Source: JAQVCM01 sp040403095
GTDB lineage: Bacteria > Bacteroidota > Bacteroidia > Flavobacteriales_D > Crocinitomicaceae
Reading direction: 5' to 3'
Assembly (NCBI GenBank): GCA_040403095.1
Contig: JBBALI010000015.1
Coordinates: 11,961 to 75,960 of the forward strand
DNA: 64,000 nt
Shown here: one piece after another, positions 8,677 through 17,471 of the stretch
Position numbering within the stretch: position 1 is the first letter of the stretch
How the letters are laid out: every line of letters starts with the position of its first letter
The notes under the pieces: generated by a model
The model's database searches: none
The model's input: only the letters and a program-made list of their open reading frames with translations
What the model was told of the DNA's origin: nothing
Position numbers and translations under genes: made by a program

Positions 8677-9453
8677 TTAGATCATTCCTCTGATAATTCC
8701 TTTGTCAGAACCTTCAATGAAATCTAGTATTTCTTTGCGAATAACTGTGTCAGGCATTGTTTCTTTCACCAACTCCACTCCTTTCGAAATGTTGTTGTTT
8801 TGAACGTAAATAATTCGATAAATGTCTTCAATCTCACGAACGTCAGAATCAGTCAATCCACGTCTTCTCAATCCAACAGAATTTACTCCAGCAAATGTCA
8901 AAGGTTCTCTCGCAGCCTTAATGTAAGGTGGAACATTTTTTCTCACCAAAGAAGCGCCACCGATAAAACTATGCGCGCCGATTCTTACAAATTGTTGCGC
9001 TGCCACTTTTCCTTCTAAAATGGCATAATCATCAATGGTAACGTGTCCTGAAAGTCCAACATAACTTGCTAAAATCACATTATTTCCAATCTGACAATCA
9101 TGTGCAATATGAACGTAAGTCATTAACAAGCAGTTTTTACCGATTGAAGTTTTCATTTTATCAGAAGTTCCTCTGTGAATTGTCACACATTCTCTGATTT
9201 TAGTGTTGTCTCCAATTTCAACCGTAGTGTATTCTCCATCAAACTTCAAATCTTGAGGAATTACACCAATCACAGCGCCTGGAAAAATTTCGCAATTCTT
9301 TCCAATTCGAGTGCCTGGATAGATAGTCACATTGGGATGAATTCGCGTTCCATCACCAATAATTACATCTTCGAAAATCGTAGAAAAAGAATCTACAACT
9401 ACATTTTCTCCCAATTTTGCATCTGAAGAAATATTTGATAAAGGACTAATCAT
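8677..9453 (-). CDS. lpxA: UDP-N-acetylglucosamine acyltransferase
   Basis: A 258-residue left-handed beta-helix enzyme with recurring hexapeptides ([LIV]-G-x-x-x-x) from residue 8 to about 185, then an alpha-helical C-terminal domain. The catalytic histidine is His118 in VHIAHDCQIGNN, and the substrate loop AAQQFVRIG is conserved. It performs the first step of lipid A synthesis, 3-O-acylation of UDP-GlcNAc from acyl-ACP, in the cytosol. Its ATG abuts the lpxC/fabZ stop codon with no gap, so translation is likely coupled. It is the last gene of the lpxD-lpxC/fabZ-lpxA operon. Confidence 0.96.
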   Translation of the reverse strand: MISPLSNISSDAKLGENVVVDSFSTIFEDVIIGDGTRIHPNVTIYPGTRIGKNCEIFPGAVIGVIPQDLKFDGEYTTVEIGDNTKIRECVTIHRGTSDKMKTSIGKNCLLMTYVHIAHDCQIGNNVILASYVGLSGHVTIDDYAILEGKVAAQQFVRIGAHSFIGGASLVRKNVPPYIKAAREPLTFAGVNSVGLRRRGLTDSDVREIEDIYRIIYVQNNNISKGVELVKETMPDTVIRKEILDFIEGSDKGIIRGMI

Positions 9454-10854
9454 CTATACTCTGTCTTTGATAACTTGTGCAAGCATTTCAGCTTCCATAA
9501 CCAATTTTCCATTCACATACGCTTTCCCAGCCATATGCACTAAACCTCTTCTCATCGGTGTAATTAACTTTAAATCAAAAACCAAAGTATCACCTGGCAA
9601 TACTTTTTGTTTGAATTTAACATTGTCAATTTTCATAAAATAGGTTGAATACAATTCTGGCTCATCTACTTTACTCAAAGCGAAAATTCCACCAACTTGC
9701 GCTGTTGCTTCAATTTGTAAAACACCCGGAAAAACTGGATTCCCTGGGAAATGCCCTTGAAACATTGGTTCGTTCATGGTAACATTTTTCACACCAACAA
9801 TCGAATCTTCCGTAATTTCCATCACTTTATCAACCAACAAAAATGGATATCTGTGTGGCAATAATTTTTCAATATCATTGATGTTGTAAAGCGGTTCTTT
9901 TGTTAAATCAAACGTTTTTCCAGCACCTTCTTGCTTTTTGATTTGTTCTTTCAATACTTTCGCAAAACGAACATTTCCTGAATGACCTGGTCGTGCGCCC
10001 AAAATATGCGCTTTCAAAGGTCTTCCTATCAAAGCTAAATCACCTACAATATCCAATAATTTATGTCTTGCAGGCTCATTTTCATATTGAAGTTTAGAAC
10101 TATTCAAAACACCAATTCCATCGAATTGGATTTTTAATTCTTCTTTTCCAAGTAATTTAGCCAAACGATCTAATTCTTCCTGAGGAATATCAGCCCTATC
10201 AACCAACACGATGGCATTGTCTAAATCTCCACCTTTGATTAAATTGTTTTTAGCTAAAAATTCTAATTCTCTCAAGAATACAAAAGTTCTGCATCGTGAA
10301 ATATTTTCTTTAAATTCTCCAATATGATACATGCTTGCGTGCTGTGTACCCAAAACTGGCGAATTGTAATCAACCATCACAGTGATTCGGTAATTTGAAT
10401 CGGGAACTGCTAAAAATTCAATTCCTTTTTCAGCATCTTCCCAAGGAACATTTTCTGTAAGCTCGAAATAATTTCTTTCAGATTCTTGTTCTTGTAATCC
10501 AACTTTTTCAATCGCTTGAATGAATACCCAAGAACTTCCATCCATTATCGGAATTTCTGGACCATCAATTTTGATTAAAGCATTGTCGATTTCCATTCCG
10601 TAAAGCGCTGCCAAAACATGCTCAGTTGTGTAAACCCTTGCACCATTCTGCTCTAAAGTTGTTCCTCTATCTGTAGCAACGACTAAATCTACATCTGCTT
10701 TGATAATTGGTTCGCCTTCCAAATCTACACGCTGAAATTTATAGCCATGATTATCGGGAGCAGGACAAATTTCCATATTTACTTTTTCTCCTGTGTGAAG
10801 TCCAATTCCTGTGAGTTTCACAACATCTTTGAGGGTCTTTTGCTTATCAGCCAT
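9454..10854 (-). CDS. lpxC-fabZ: bifunctional LpxC deacetylase / FabZ dehydratase
   Basis: A 466-residue fusion. The N-terminal part (about 1-310) is LpxC: TGIGLHTG, the zinc ligand His79 in TTEHVLAALYG, and RHKLLDIVGDLALIG carrying the second His/Asp zinc set. The C-terminal part (about 320-466) is FabZ: LLPHRYPFLLVDKV and GHFPGNPVFPGVLQIEA with its catalytic residues. The two activities are UDP-3-O-acyl-GlcNAc deacetylation, the committed lipid A step, and dehydration of 3-hydroxyacyl-ACP, which competes for the same 3-hydroxyacyl pool. The fusion is characteristic of Bacteroidota. It lies 9 bases after lpxD and directly against lpxA. Confidence 0.97.
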   Translation of the reverse strand: MADKQKTLKDVVKLTGIGLHTGEKVNMEICPAPDNHGYKFQRVDLEGEPIIKADVDLVVATDRGTTLEQNGARVYTTEHVLAALYGMEIDNALIKIDGPEIPIMDGSSWVFIQAIEKVGLQEQESERNYFELTENVPWEDAEKGIEFLAVPDSNYRITVMVDYNSPVLGTQHASMYHIGEFKENISRCRTFVFLRELEFLAKNNLIKGGDLDNAIVLVDRADIPQEELDRLAKLLGKEELKIQFDGIGVLNSSKLQYENEPARHKLLDIVGDLALIGRPLKAHILGARPGHSGNVRFAKVLKEQIKKQEGAGKTFDLTKEPLYNINDIEKLLPHRYPFLLVDKVMEITEDSIVGVKNVTMNEPMFQGHFPGNPVFPGVLQIEATAQVGGIFALSKVDEPELYSTYFMKIDNVKFKQKVLPGDTLVFDLKLITPMRRGLVHMAGKAYVNGKLVMEAEMLAQVIKDRV

Positions 10855-10863
10855 TCTATATTT

Positions 10864-11904
10864 TTAATCTTTTGTAAGTGCTTTTAACTTTTGATCCAAT
10901 TCATTCAACTTTGTCAAAATGAATGGTAATTTTCTAAATCCAAAATAGGATTTTTTGAAATCTTCTAATGGAATCCCGGGAGAACCCATTAATGTATCTG
11001 CTTTTTTAACGGTACTTGGTATTCCCGATTGAGCCACAATTCTAGTTCCATCTGCAATGTGCAAATGACCTGAAATTCCTGCTTGTCCGCCAACTTGCAC
11101 ATTCTCACCAATTTTAGCGGAACCAGCAACACCAACTTGTGCAGCCAATGCTGTATTTTTTCCAATTTCCACGTTGTGCGCAATTTGAACTAAATTGTCA
11201 ATTTTCACGCCTCTTCTCAAAATTGTTGAGCCCAACGTTGCTCTGTCAATCGTTGTATTTGAACCAATTTCAACAAAATCTTCCAAAATGACATTTCCAA
11301 TTTGAGGAACTTTTTGGTATTCTCCATTTTCGTCAGGTGCAAAACCAAATCCATCAGCTCCGATTACAGCACCTGCATGAATGATACAATTTTGACCAAT
11401 TACACATTCGTGGTAAACCATCGCACCAGGAAACAAAGTCGTATTGTCACCAATTTTGGCATTGTCACCAATGTAAACATTTGGATAAATCTTCACATTA
11501 TTACCGATAACCACATTCTCACCAAGATAAGCAAACGCTCCGAGGTAAATGTTTTCTCCAAGTTTTGCTGTTTCAGAAATATGAGATGGTTGCTCAATTT
11601 TTGCGGTTTTTTGTCTCATCGAATCGTAAAATTCCAACAGTTTCGCAAAACATGAATATGCATCGTCAACTTTAATCAAAGTCAAGGTTTCTGGCAAAGG
11701 TTTACTCGGGATGAAAGATTTATTTACAATGCAAATACTTGCGCCTGTTTTGTAAATATATTCTTCATATTTTGGATTCGAAAGAAAAGACAAAGTACCA
11801 GAAGTACCCTCTTCAATTTTCGAAAGATTATTCACTTTTGTATCAGCATTGCCTTCAATATCTCCCGATAATATTCCAGCGATTTGTTCTGCAGAAAATT
11901 CCAT
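10864..11904 (-). CDS. lpxD: UDP-3-O-(3-hydroxyacyl)glucosamine N-acyltransferase
   Basis: A 346-residue acyltransferase with the LpxD layout: an N-terminal uridine-binding domain (residues about 1-100), a left-handed beta-helix with many hexapeptide turns (about 105-300) and a C-terminal helix. Signature HAGAVIGADGFGFAP spans residues 176-190, and the catalytic His243 lies in QIAHNVEIGKN. It adds the second 3-hydroxyacyl chain in lipid A synthesis after LpxC. It is the first gene of the lipid A operon on the minus strand. A TAATTTTG box ends four bases before its ATG, so the operon may be read from a leaderless mRNA. Confidence 0.96.
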   Translation of the reverse strand: MEFSAEQIAGILSGDIEGNADTKVNNLSKIEEGTSGTLSFLSNPKYEEYIYKTGASICIVNKSFIPSKPLPETLTLIKVDDAYSCFAKLLEFYDSMRQKTAKIEQPSHISETAKLGENIYLGAFAYLGENVVIGNNVKIYPNVYIGDNAKIGDNTTLFPGAMVYHECVIGQNCIIHAGAVIGADGFGFAPDENGEYQKVPQIGNVILEDFVEIGSNTTIDRATLGSTILRRGVKIDNLVQIAHNVEIGKNTALAAQVGVAGSAKIGENVQVGGQAGISGHLHIADGTRIVAQSGIPSTVKKADTLMGSPGIPLEDFKKSYFGFRKLPFILTKLNELDQKLKALTKD

Positions 11905-11908
11905 TGTT

Positions 11909-11916
11909 CAAAATTA
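11909..11916 (-). promoter_or_regulatory. lpxD operon -7 box TAATTTTG, leaderless spacing
   Basis: Exact TAnnTTTG match on the minus strand with four bases between box and ATG, the same spacing as at dinB. No convincing TTG -33 element is seen in the T-rich upstream stretch. Confidence 0.5.
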
Positions 11917-11978
11917 AAAAAAGAACTGAAAGAAGTCTATTCTTCTGTTATGTTTTATTAACAAAATTCAACTAATTT

Positions 11979-12665
11979 CTATTGGCAATCAGTTTCAAAA
12001 GGTAAATCAAAATGATCTATGCTGATTTTGTTTTTGTACCAAACCGCAGAAGCACCAATTTTCCTTCCTTTTGCATCATTGAAAAACAAATATTGCATTG
12101 CCTTCGGCTTCACATTCAAATCTGATTTTTCGAAATCTATGATTCCATTTTTTTTCAAACTTTTCAATATTTTTCGATTTTCAATCATCCCAAATGCTTG
12201 TTGCTGACAACTTACTAATTTGGATGTGTCTGCAAAAACCAATTCGTTGTCTTTAGGGAAATGAATTAATCTTCCTGTTCCTTTGATTGAATTTTTAACA
12301 CTATTTACTCCCACGTTTGCCAATCGAACTTCAGAAATGAAACTTTCGTTAGGCAGCGTAAAGTATAACTTGACATCGTCATTTGAAACCAAGTAAATTT
12401 TAAAAAGACCATCTTTTTTACTTTTAGAAAAATCAACATCGCCATCATTCAGTAAAGCGATGATTTCATCATGATTAATCCCTTTTTGTTTGAGTTGTGT
12501 TTCCACTTCTGAATGGACAACAATCACCCTGTCTAAAATCGAGTTTTTAACTCTATTGTCAGGTAACCAACTACAACCTCTGTTTTGGAAAAAGAAAAAA
12601 ACAAAAACCATTCCGATTCCAAAGCCGATGGCGTATATTTTTAACCTGTCAAAAAATGTCTTCAT
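11979..12665 (-). CDS. membrane-anchored protein of unknown function (DUF4258-like region)
   Basis: A 228-residue protein with one N-terminal membrane segment (IYAIGFGIGMVFVFFFFQ, residues about 10-27) followed by a soluble region that is probably periplasmic. Residues about 50-110 (from SEVETQLKQKGI through LNDGDVDFSKSKKDG to FKIYLVSND) resemble the DUF4258 layout of helix, turn and beta pair known in other flavobacterial proteins, but I assign this only tentatively. The C-terminal 100 residues are unrecognised and contain two Cys (SCQQQ and the terminal TDCQ). A TATATTTG box lies 16 bases upstream of its ATG. It sits between trxA and lpxD on the same strand. Confidence 0.55.
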   Translation of the reverse strand: MKTFFDRLKIYAIGFGIGMVFVFFFFQNRGCSWLPDNRVKNSILDRVIVVHSEVETQLKQKGINHDEIIALLNDGDVDFSKSKKDGLFKIYLVSNDDVKLYFTLPNESFISEVRLANVGVNSVKNSIKGTGRLIHFPKDNELVFADTSKLVSCQQQAFGMIENRKILKSLKKNGIIDFEKSDLNVKPKAMQYLFFNDAKGRKIGASAVWYKNKISIDHFDLPFETDCQ

Positions 12666-12681
12666 TTTCTTTATTTTTCGG

Positions 12682-12689
12682 CAAATATA
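12682..12689 (-). promoter_or_regulatory. -7 promoter box TATATTTG
   Basis: Exact TAnnTTTG match on the minus strand, 16 bases before the ATG at 12665. No well-spaced -33 TTG was found. Confidence 0.45.
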
Positions 12690-12738
12690 AGCTTAATTCA
12701 CTGAAAATTTCGATTGCAAAACTGTTATTTTTGAGCAC

Positions 12739-12767
12739 AAAAAAACGGCCTTGTTTCCAAAGCCGTT
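12739..12767 (-). terminator. rho-independent terminator after trxA
   Basis: On the minus strand a hairpin AACGGC...GCCGTT (arms 12762-12767 and 12744-12749) is followed by a run of seven T, 20 bases after the trxA stop codon. Confidence 0.8.
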
Positions 12768-12787
12768 CTAAATATTTTAGATGATAA

Positions 12788-13105
12788 TTAAATCAATGCA
12801 TCCAATTTTGCTGTCAATTGCGCTTTTGGAACTGCACCAACTGATTTGTCAACAACTTCACCTCCTTTTACAAAGATAATTGTTGGAATGTTTCTTACTC
12901 CAAATTGAGCTGAAACACCTGGGTTTTGGTCAACATTTACTTTTCCAATAATTGCTTTTCCATCATATTCAGTTGACATTTCTTCGATCACTGGTCCTAT
13001 CATACGACATGGTCCACACCATTCTGCCCAAAAATCTACTACTACTGGTTTGTCTGCTTTTAATACAAGCTCCTCAAAGTTTGCATCTGTAATTTCTAAT
13101 GCCAT
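12788..13105 (-). CDS. trxA: thioredoxin
   Basis: A 105-residue thioredoxin of standard length with the active site WAEWCGPCRM (Cys30, Cys33), the conserved buried Asp in VVVDFWA and the cis-proline loop FGVRNIPTI. It reduces disulfides of cytosolic proteins using electrons from thioredoxin reductase. No signal peptide is present. It is followed by a good terminator, so it is likely monocistronic. An imperfect promoter box (TATCCTTTG, one extra base between TA and TTTG) lies upstream. Confidence 0.97.
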   Translation of the reverse strand: MALEITDANFEELVLKADKPVVVDFWAEWCGPCRMIGPVIEEMSTEYDGKAIIGKVNVDQNPGVSAQFGVRNIPTIIFVKGGEVVDKSVGAVPKAQLTAKLDALI

Positions 13106-13226
13106 AATTTGTATTTTTTTAAATATCCTAATTTCAAAGGATAAAATTAATGAATCAATTCAGATTTACAAATTCTTTGCCATACCTTTTTTTATGACAT
13201 AATGGCATTCCTATTTAGAATTCAAA

Positions 13227-13838
13227 TTACATGGCAACGAACACCCAACTATCGGCGTAGAGTTCCGCGTGCGTTTTTAAAACAATGTAAAATTTATTTT
13301 TTTCAATATTATCAAAAAGGAAAATATCTCCAATTTTCTTGTAGGTCAAATCTTTGCAAAAACCTTCACCCATTCTGCTTTTATGAAACCAACCCGAATC
13401 ACCACCATTTGGTTTTAACTCCATAGAAAATTGATTGGCTAAATTTTTAAAAGGCATTCCTGCATTAAATTTGGTAATGATTTCACCTCTAAGTGAATCG
13501 ATTTTTGATTTGTCCATTTTATTTCCATCCAGCACAATGTATTGACATCTAGATAATGGCTCGACCGCATTTCCTAGTATTTTAATGGTAGCTTTTTTGT
13601 AATAAAATATATCACCAACTTTATAATTTGCTTCAATTTCCTTATATTCAGTTGAATCAATAATGCGACTAAAATTCCCAATCCGAGCCGAAGTTGGACC
13701 ATGATGTTGAATATATAATTCAGCTTGAGATACAGAATTAATTTTTTTTAAAGCCTCCATCTTTTTTCCTCCTTGTCCAAAAACAAAGGGAAAAATTGTT
13801 AACGCAAAAAACAGTAAAGAGAAACGTAAATAAATCAT
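13227..13838 (-). CDS. parvulin-type peptidylprolyl isomerase-like secreted protein
   Basis: Start at 13838 gives MIYLRFSLLFFALTIFPFVFGQ, a signal peptide; the TTG three codons earlier is less likely. The C-terminal 90 residues follow the parvulin pattern: a helix DSLRGEIITKFNAGMPFKNLANQFS, then the signature NGGDSGWFHKSRMGEGF and a final strand KFYIVLKT. Parvulins catalyse cis/trans isomerisation of X-Pro bonds and commonly act as periplasmic chaperones. The N-terminal 80 residues are unassigned. It is smaller than SurA or PpiD and has a single isomerase-like domain. Residues for catalysis were not checked individually, so activity is inferred. Confidence 0.75.
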   Translation of the reverse strand: MIYLRFSLLFFALTIFPFVFGQGGKKMEALKKINSVSQAELYIQHHGPTSARIGNFSRIIDSTEYKEIEANYKVGDIFYYKKATIKILGNAVEPLSRCQYIVLDGNKMDKSKIDSLRGEIITKFNAGMPFKNLANQFSMELKPNGGDSGWFHKSRMGEGFCKDLTYKKIGDIFLFDNIEKNKFYIVLKTHAELYADSWVFVAM

Positions 13839-13928
13839 CAGCAGCAAGAAATTTAGACTTTTAAATAACGCGTTACTAATTTAGTATTTATTTCATTTTA
13901 AACTATCTATTTTGATCTTTTTTGAAAA

Positions 13929-16178
13929 CTATTTGAATTTTATTTCTAGCTCGTCAACAAACGTCCAAGGATGATAACCTTCTCCTGGAAAGCCTAGTGC
14001 AATTTTGTCGTTTGAAATAATGACTACCTTGACAAATTTCCCTGTTTTCTTTATTTCCTGATGAAAATTCTCTGTTGGAATTTGTTTAGGCAAAGCCATC
14101 CACTTTTTTTGATCATTTGATACAAATATCTGAATTGATTTAGGTAAATAAATCCATGAACCTTGAGCGTCCAAAAATCCTAAATCAAAGCTTTCGATAA
14201 GTGCGTTTTTCTTCAAATCAACAATCCAAGAAATAGTATCGACATCAAATCCCAGCCACTCATTTCCTTTCCATGGTCGATGTCCTTTGATTCCATCGAC
14301 CAAGGCCAATCCACCGTGATTACTGTATTTTGAATTGGGTTGTGTCAAAAACTTAACTGGCAAACCAATGGATGAATGGATTTTCAAATCAAATGGTGTG
14401 TGCTCAAATTCATAAGTTTCATCTGGTGAAATTTCAAAATGCACATTTTTCGGAATAATACTCCTTTCAAAAAACAGAGTATCGCTGATTCCTAAAATTC
14501 TATCTTCTACTGTCTCTTTGTCATCAATTGTCTGCAAAACATTAAACTTATCATTTCCAGTAGTTCCCTTAAAATGAATTTTCAATCCTTTTGCTGCTGG
14601 AAATATTTCCATTTCAGGATAAAACAATGCGGGAGAAAAAATCACTCCATGTTTTTTTAAGAATCCAATTTGATAATCAATCAATGTTTTCTCGAAGGCT
14701 TCAAAAGTTGGTTTTTCTTTGCACCAAAGCGCTTGTGACATCGCCAAAGCTCGGGGATACATCATATATTCAACTTCTTCAATATCTGAAATATACTCTG
14801 TCCATAAGTTGGCTTGACCGCCCAAAATGTAACTTTTCTCTTCGTTTGAAAGTGAAGTTGGTATTGGATTAAATTGATAAACTTTTTCTAAAGGCAAAAA
14901 ACCACCGATTGCAACTGGCTCAGCAGGATGACTGCTTTGATAATAATCAAAATAGCAAAATTCAGTTGGAGTCATTACCACATAATGATTTAATTTTGCG
15001 GCTTCAATTCCGCCAGCTTCTCCTCTCCACGACATGACAGCAGCATTTGTAGAAAGTCCACCTTCCAAGATCTCATCCCATCCAATCATTTTTCTTCCCT
15101 TCGAAGTCAAATAATTGTCGATTTGCTGAATGAAAAAACTTTGAAGTTGGTGTTCGTCCTTCAAATGATTTTCAAGCATGTTTTTTTGACATTTTGGACA
15201 ACTTTTCCAATTGGTTTTGGGCGCTTCATCACCTCCAATATGAATGTATTCAGAAGGAAACAAGGTCAAAACTTCTTCCAAAATATTTTTTAAAAAATCA
15301 ATCGTCTCAGGTTTTGAGCAGAAAATATCATCAAAAACACCCCATTCTGAAGCTACAGGCAATTGCTTTCCTGTGCACGAATATTCTGGATATGCCGCCA
15401 AAGCTGCTCGTGCATGTCCTGGCATTTCTATTTCTGGAACGACTGTAATAAATCGATCTTGGGCATATTGAACAATCTCTTTTATTTCGTCTTGCGTGTA
15501 AAATCCTCCTACTTTCTTTTTTTCAAATTTGTGCGGAAAATCGTTGTAATGGCCAATCAAAGTGCTGTCTCTAAAACCACCTATTTCAGTCAATTTTGGA
15601 TACTTTTTGATTTCAATTCTCCAACCTTGGTCGTCGGTCAAATGCCAATGTAAAACGTTGAACTTGTAAAGTGACATTAAATCAATGTAACGTTTTACCT
15701 CATCAACGCCGAAAAAATGACGACTCACATCCAAATGTAAACCACGCCATTGAAAATTTGGAAAATCCTGCACAAATGATTTTCGAATCACAAAATGATC
15801 TTCCTCAAATTGCAATAACTGCAAAAATGAATTCAATGCATAGAAGCAACTGGCCTCAGAACTATATGTAATCGTGATTTTTTCAGCAACATTGATTGAA
15901 TAAAAATCTTTAGGCGTATTGGCGATTTTTTTAAATTCCAACATCCCTGCTAAGGTGTCGATTTCTGCAGAAAGAGCATAAGTATTTTCCAATTCTCCGA
16001 CCAAATACTCTTTCAATTTTATTGGTAAATTGGTGGTATTAATCGATAATTTTTCACTTAACTCAATTTTTCCATCGACAAATACGTGCGTTACTGGTGT
16101 GGGAATAATTGGAGATTGTGCTTTTGAAAATTGAATTGAAACAACTGTGAAAATGGAGATAAATAAAGAGATTTTCAT
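13929..16178 (-). CDS. beta-N-acetylhexosaminidase, glycoside hydrolase family 20
   Basis: A 749-residue secreted enzyme with a signal peptide ending at about residue 20 (SKAQ). A GH20b-type N-domain (about 21-140) precedes the barrel. Barrel motifs are FNVLHWHLTDDQGWRIE (about 173-189), VPEIEMPGH and the catalytic pair in IHIGGDEAP (Asp317, Glu318); MYPRALAMSQALW is also conserved. The C-terminal 200 residues include a probable galactose-binding/F5-8C-like beta-sandwich (GLALVDGIKG, then WLGFDVDTISWIVDL). It removes terminal GlcNAc/GalNAc from chitobiose or glycans by substrate-assisted catalysis and could act downstream of the GH18 enzyme at 4.1 kb. No type IX sorting domain is present, so it is probably periplasmic. 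Confidence 0.93.
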   Translation of the reverse strand: MKISLFISIFTVVSIQFSKAQSPIIPTPVTHVFVDGKIELSEKLSINTTNLPIKLKEYLVGELENTYALSAEIDTLAGMLEFKKIANTPKDFYSINVAEKITITYSSEASCFYALNSFLQLLQFEEDHFVIRKSFVQDFPNFQWRGLHLDVSRHFFGVDEVKRYIDLMSLYKFNVLHWHLTDDQGWRIEIKKYPKLTEIGGFRDSTLIGHYNDFPHKFEKKKVGGFYTQDEIKEIVQYAQDRFITVVPEIEMPGHARAALAAYPEYSCTGKQLPVASEWGVFDDIFCSKPETIDFLKNILEEVLTLFPSEYIHIGGDEAPKTNWKSCPKCQKNMLENHLKDEHQLQSFFIQQIDNYLTSKGRKMIGWDEILEGGLSTNAAVMSWRGEAGGIEAAKLNHYVVMTPTEFCYFDYYQSSHPAEPVAIGGFLPLEKVYQFNPIPTSLSNEEKSYILGGQANLWTEYISDIEEVEYMMYPRALAMSQALWCKEKPTFEAFEKTLIDYQIGFLKKHGVIFSPALFYPEMEIFPAAKGLKIHFKGTTGNDKFNVLQTIDDKETVEDRILGISDTLFFERSIIPKNVHFEISPDETYEFEHTPFDLKIHSSIGLPVKFLTQPNSKYSNHGGLALVDGIKGHRPWKGNEWLGFDVDTISWIVDLKKNALIESFDLGFLDAQGSWIYLPKSIQIFVSNDQKKWMALPKQIPTENFHQEIKKTGKFVKVVIISNDKIALGFPGEGYHPWTFVDELEIKFK

Positions 16179-16200
16179 TAATGTGATTTTTTACATGAAG

Positions 16201-17406
16201 TCAATTACTGTGATCATGGACTTCTTTTTGAGGGATTTGTTTAAAATAAAGAACGAGAAATAAACATATAAAACCAATATTTGAAATTCCCATTAAACCA
16301 ATTTTATCAATGAAATCTGAGATATTTCTTCCTAAAATATCATTTGAATTCAAAGAAAAAGGAATGACCAAAAGTATAAATATTATCCAATAAATTATCT
16401 TTTTAGTTTGAGTCAACTCAAATACCAAAAGCAATAGTAGCGGCAAAGTCAAAACAAAATGTTCCGTATCAGTAACAAAGAAATTAGGTGTAAATGCCAA
16501 CAAAACAATTGACCATAACAAGATATCTCTATTTGATTTTTTTCCTTTAAAAATGGCAAACAACATCAAACCTACAAGCACAATCCCCCCAATCAATGAT
16601 GGAATCCAAGCTGATTTGATTTTGAAATAATATTCCGTCAAATAAGTCAAAGAATTTTCGCTCGACAAATATTCACCATGTTTGGCGACAGATGCAAACC
16701 AATCTTTCCACAGGAGAACATTTCCATTCCATCCGCTAAACGCAATTGGTATGACAAGAAAAATCAACCCTAACAAAACCATATACAACATGGTCTTCCA
16801 TTGTTTAAAGAAAAACAAGGGAATAAATGCCAAAATCACTATGGGTTTCAAAACAACCATAATGCTCCAAAAAATCGCCACATGCAATTGCTTTTGCTGC
16901 TTCAAATACCACAATCCAAGTGAAAAAAGTCCCAACAAAATCAAATTTACATTTCCCATGTGAAATTCCCGCGCAATGTGAATCACAATGAAAACGAATC
17001 CTAAAAAGTAAATTCCGAAAGTTGATTTTTGAGACATTTCTGACACAATGAAAATCACCTTCTTCAAAAGGAAAATAGAAATCAAAAATGAAATGGCAAG
17101 AATAAGAATATGAATAATTTGCGCAAAAAAGTATTTCATTAATATTGCCAAACCAAAGAAATACAAGGTTGTTGGTGGATACTTAAACAAGCCTGTGTCC
17201 AACCCATAGTTTTTTATGTAAGGATTATTTCCCAAAAAATAATCTTTGGTTGCACCGAAATAAACTTCAAAATCATTCGTCCAAAATTTATTGTTTTTGA
17301 TTTCAACAAATTCCATCAATGCGACAAACAAAAAGAAAAAAATCCCAAAATAGACTTGCGCCTTTGGGATTTTTTTTAATTGGATAAATATTTTTGAATC
17401 CCTCAT
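16201..17406 (-). CDS. GT87/DUF2029-type integral membrane protein
   Basis: The start at 17406 (MRDSKIFIQLKK) is preferred, because ten extra residues encoded upstream would run into a strong hairpin element at 17425-17462. The ~401-residue protein has roughly ten hydrophobic helices. An early loop reads FWTNDFEVYFGATKDYFLG followed by LFKYPPTTLYFFGL, the layout of DUF2029/GT87 polyprenyl-phosphate-mannose-dependent mannosyltransferases. The Asp in the first loop is the expected catalytic acid. Its substrate is unknown. It could glycosylate a lipid or envelope protein at the inner membrane. It lies 22 bases upstream of the GH20 gene on the same strand. Confidence 0.7.
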   Translation of the reverse strand: MRDSKIFIQLKKIPKAQVYFGIFFFLFVALMEFVEIKNNKFWTNDFEVYFGATKDYFLGNNPYIKNYGLDTGLFKYPPTTLYFFGLAILMKYFFAQIIHILILAISFLISIFLLKKVIFIVSEMSQKSTFGIYFLGFVFIVIHIAREFHMGNVNLILLGLFSLGLWYLKQQKQLHVAIFWSIMVVLKPIVILAFIPLFFFKQWKTMLYMVLLGLIFLVIPIAFSGWNGNVLLWKDWFASVAKHGEYLSSENSLTYLTEYYFKIKSAWIPSLIGGIVLVGLMLFAIFKGKKSNRDILLWSIVLLAFTPNFFVTDTEHFVLTLPLLLLLVFELTQTKKIIYWIIFILLVIPFSLNSNDILGRNISDFIDKIGLMGISNIGFICLFLVLYFKQIPQKEVHDHSN

Positions 17407-17424
17407 TACATATTGTATCTGTAC

Positions 17425-17462
17425 TTCCCGCCACACTTCGACAGGCTCAGTGTCGGCGGGAA
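17425..17462. repeat. REP-like palindromic hairpin element
   Basis: A 13/14-bp inverted repeat (TTCCCGCC-ACACT and AGTGT-C-GGCGGGAA, one bulged C) around the loop TCGACAGGCTC. It is far richer in GC than the surroundings. The core CTTCGACAGGCTCAG is, from memory, a motif that recurs as a short interspersed repeat in many environmental bacterial genomes. It lies directly downstream of icmF, where it could also act as an RNA-stabilising or terminating hairpin, although no T-run follows. Confidence 0.7.
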
Positions 17463-17471
17463 ATCCGTTTT

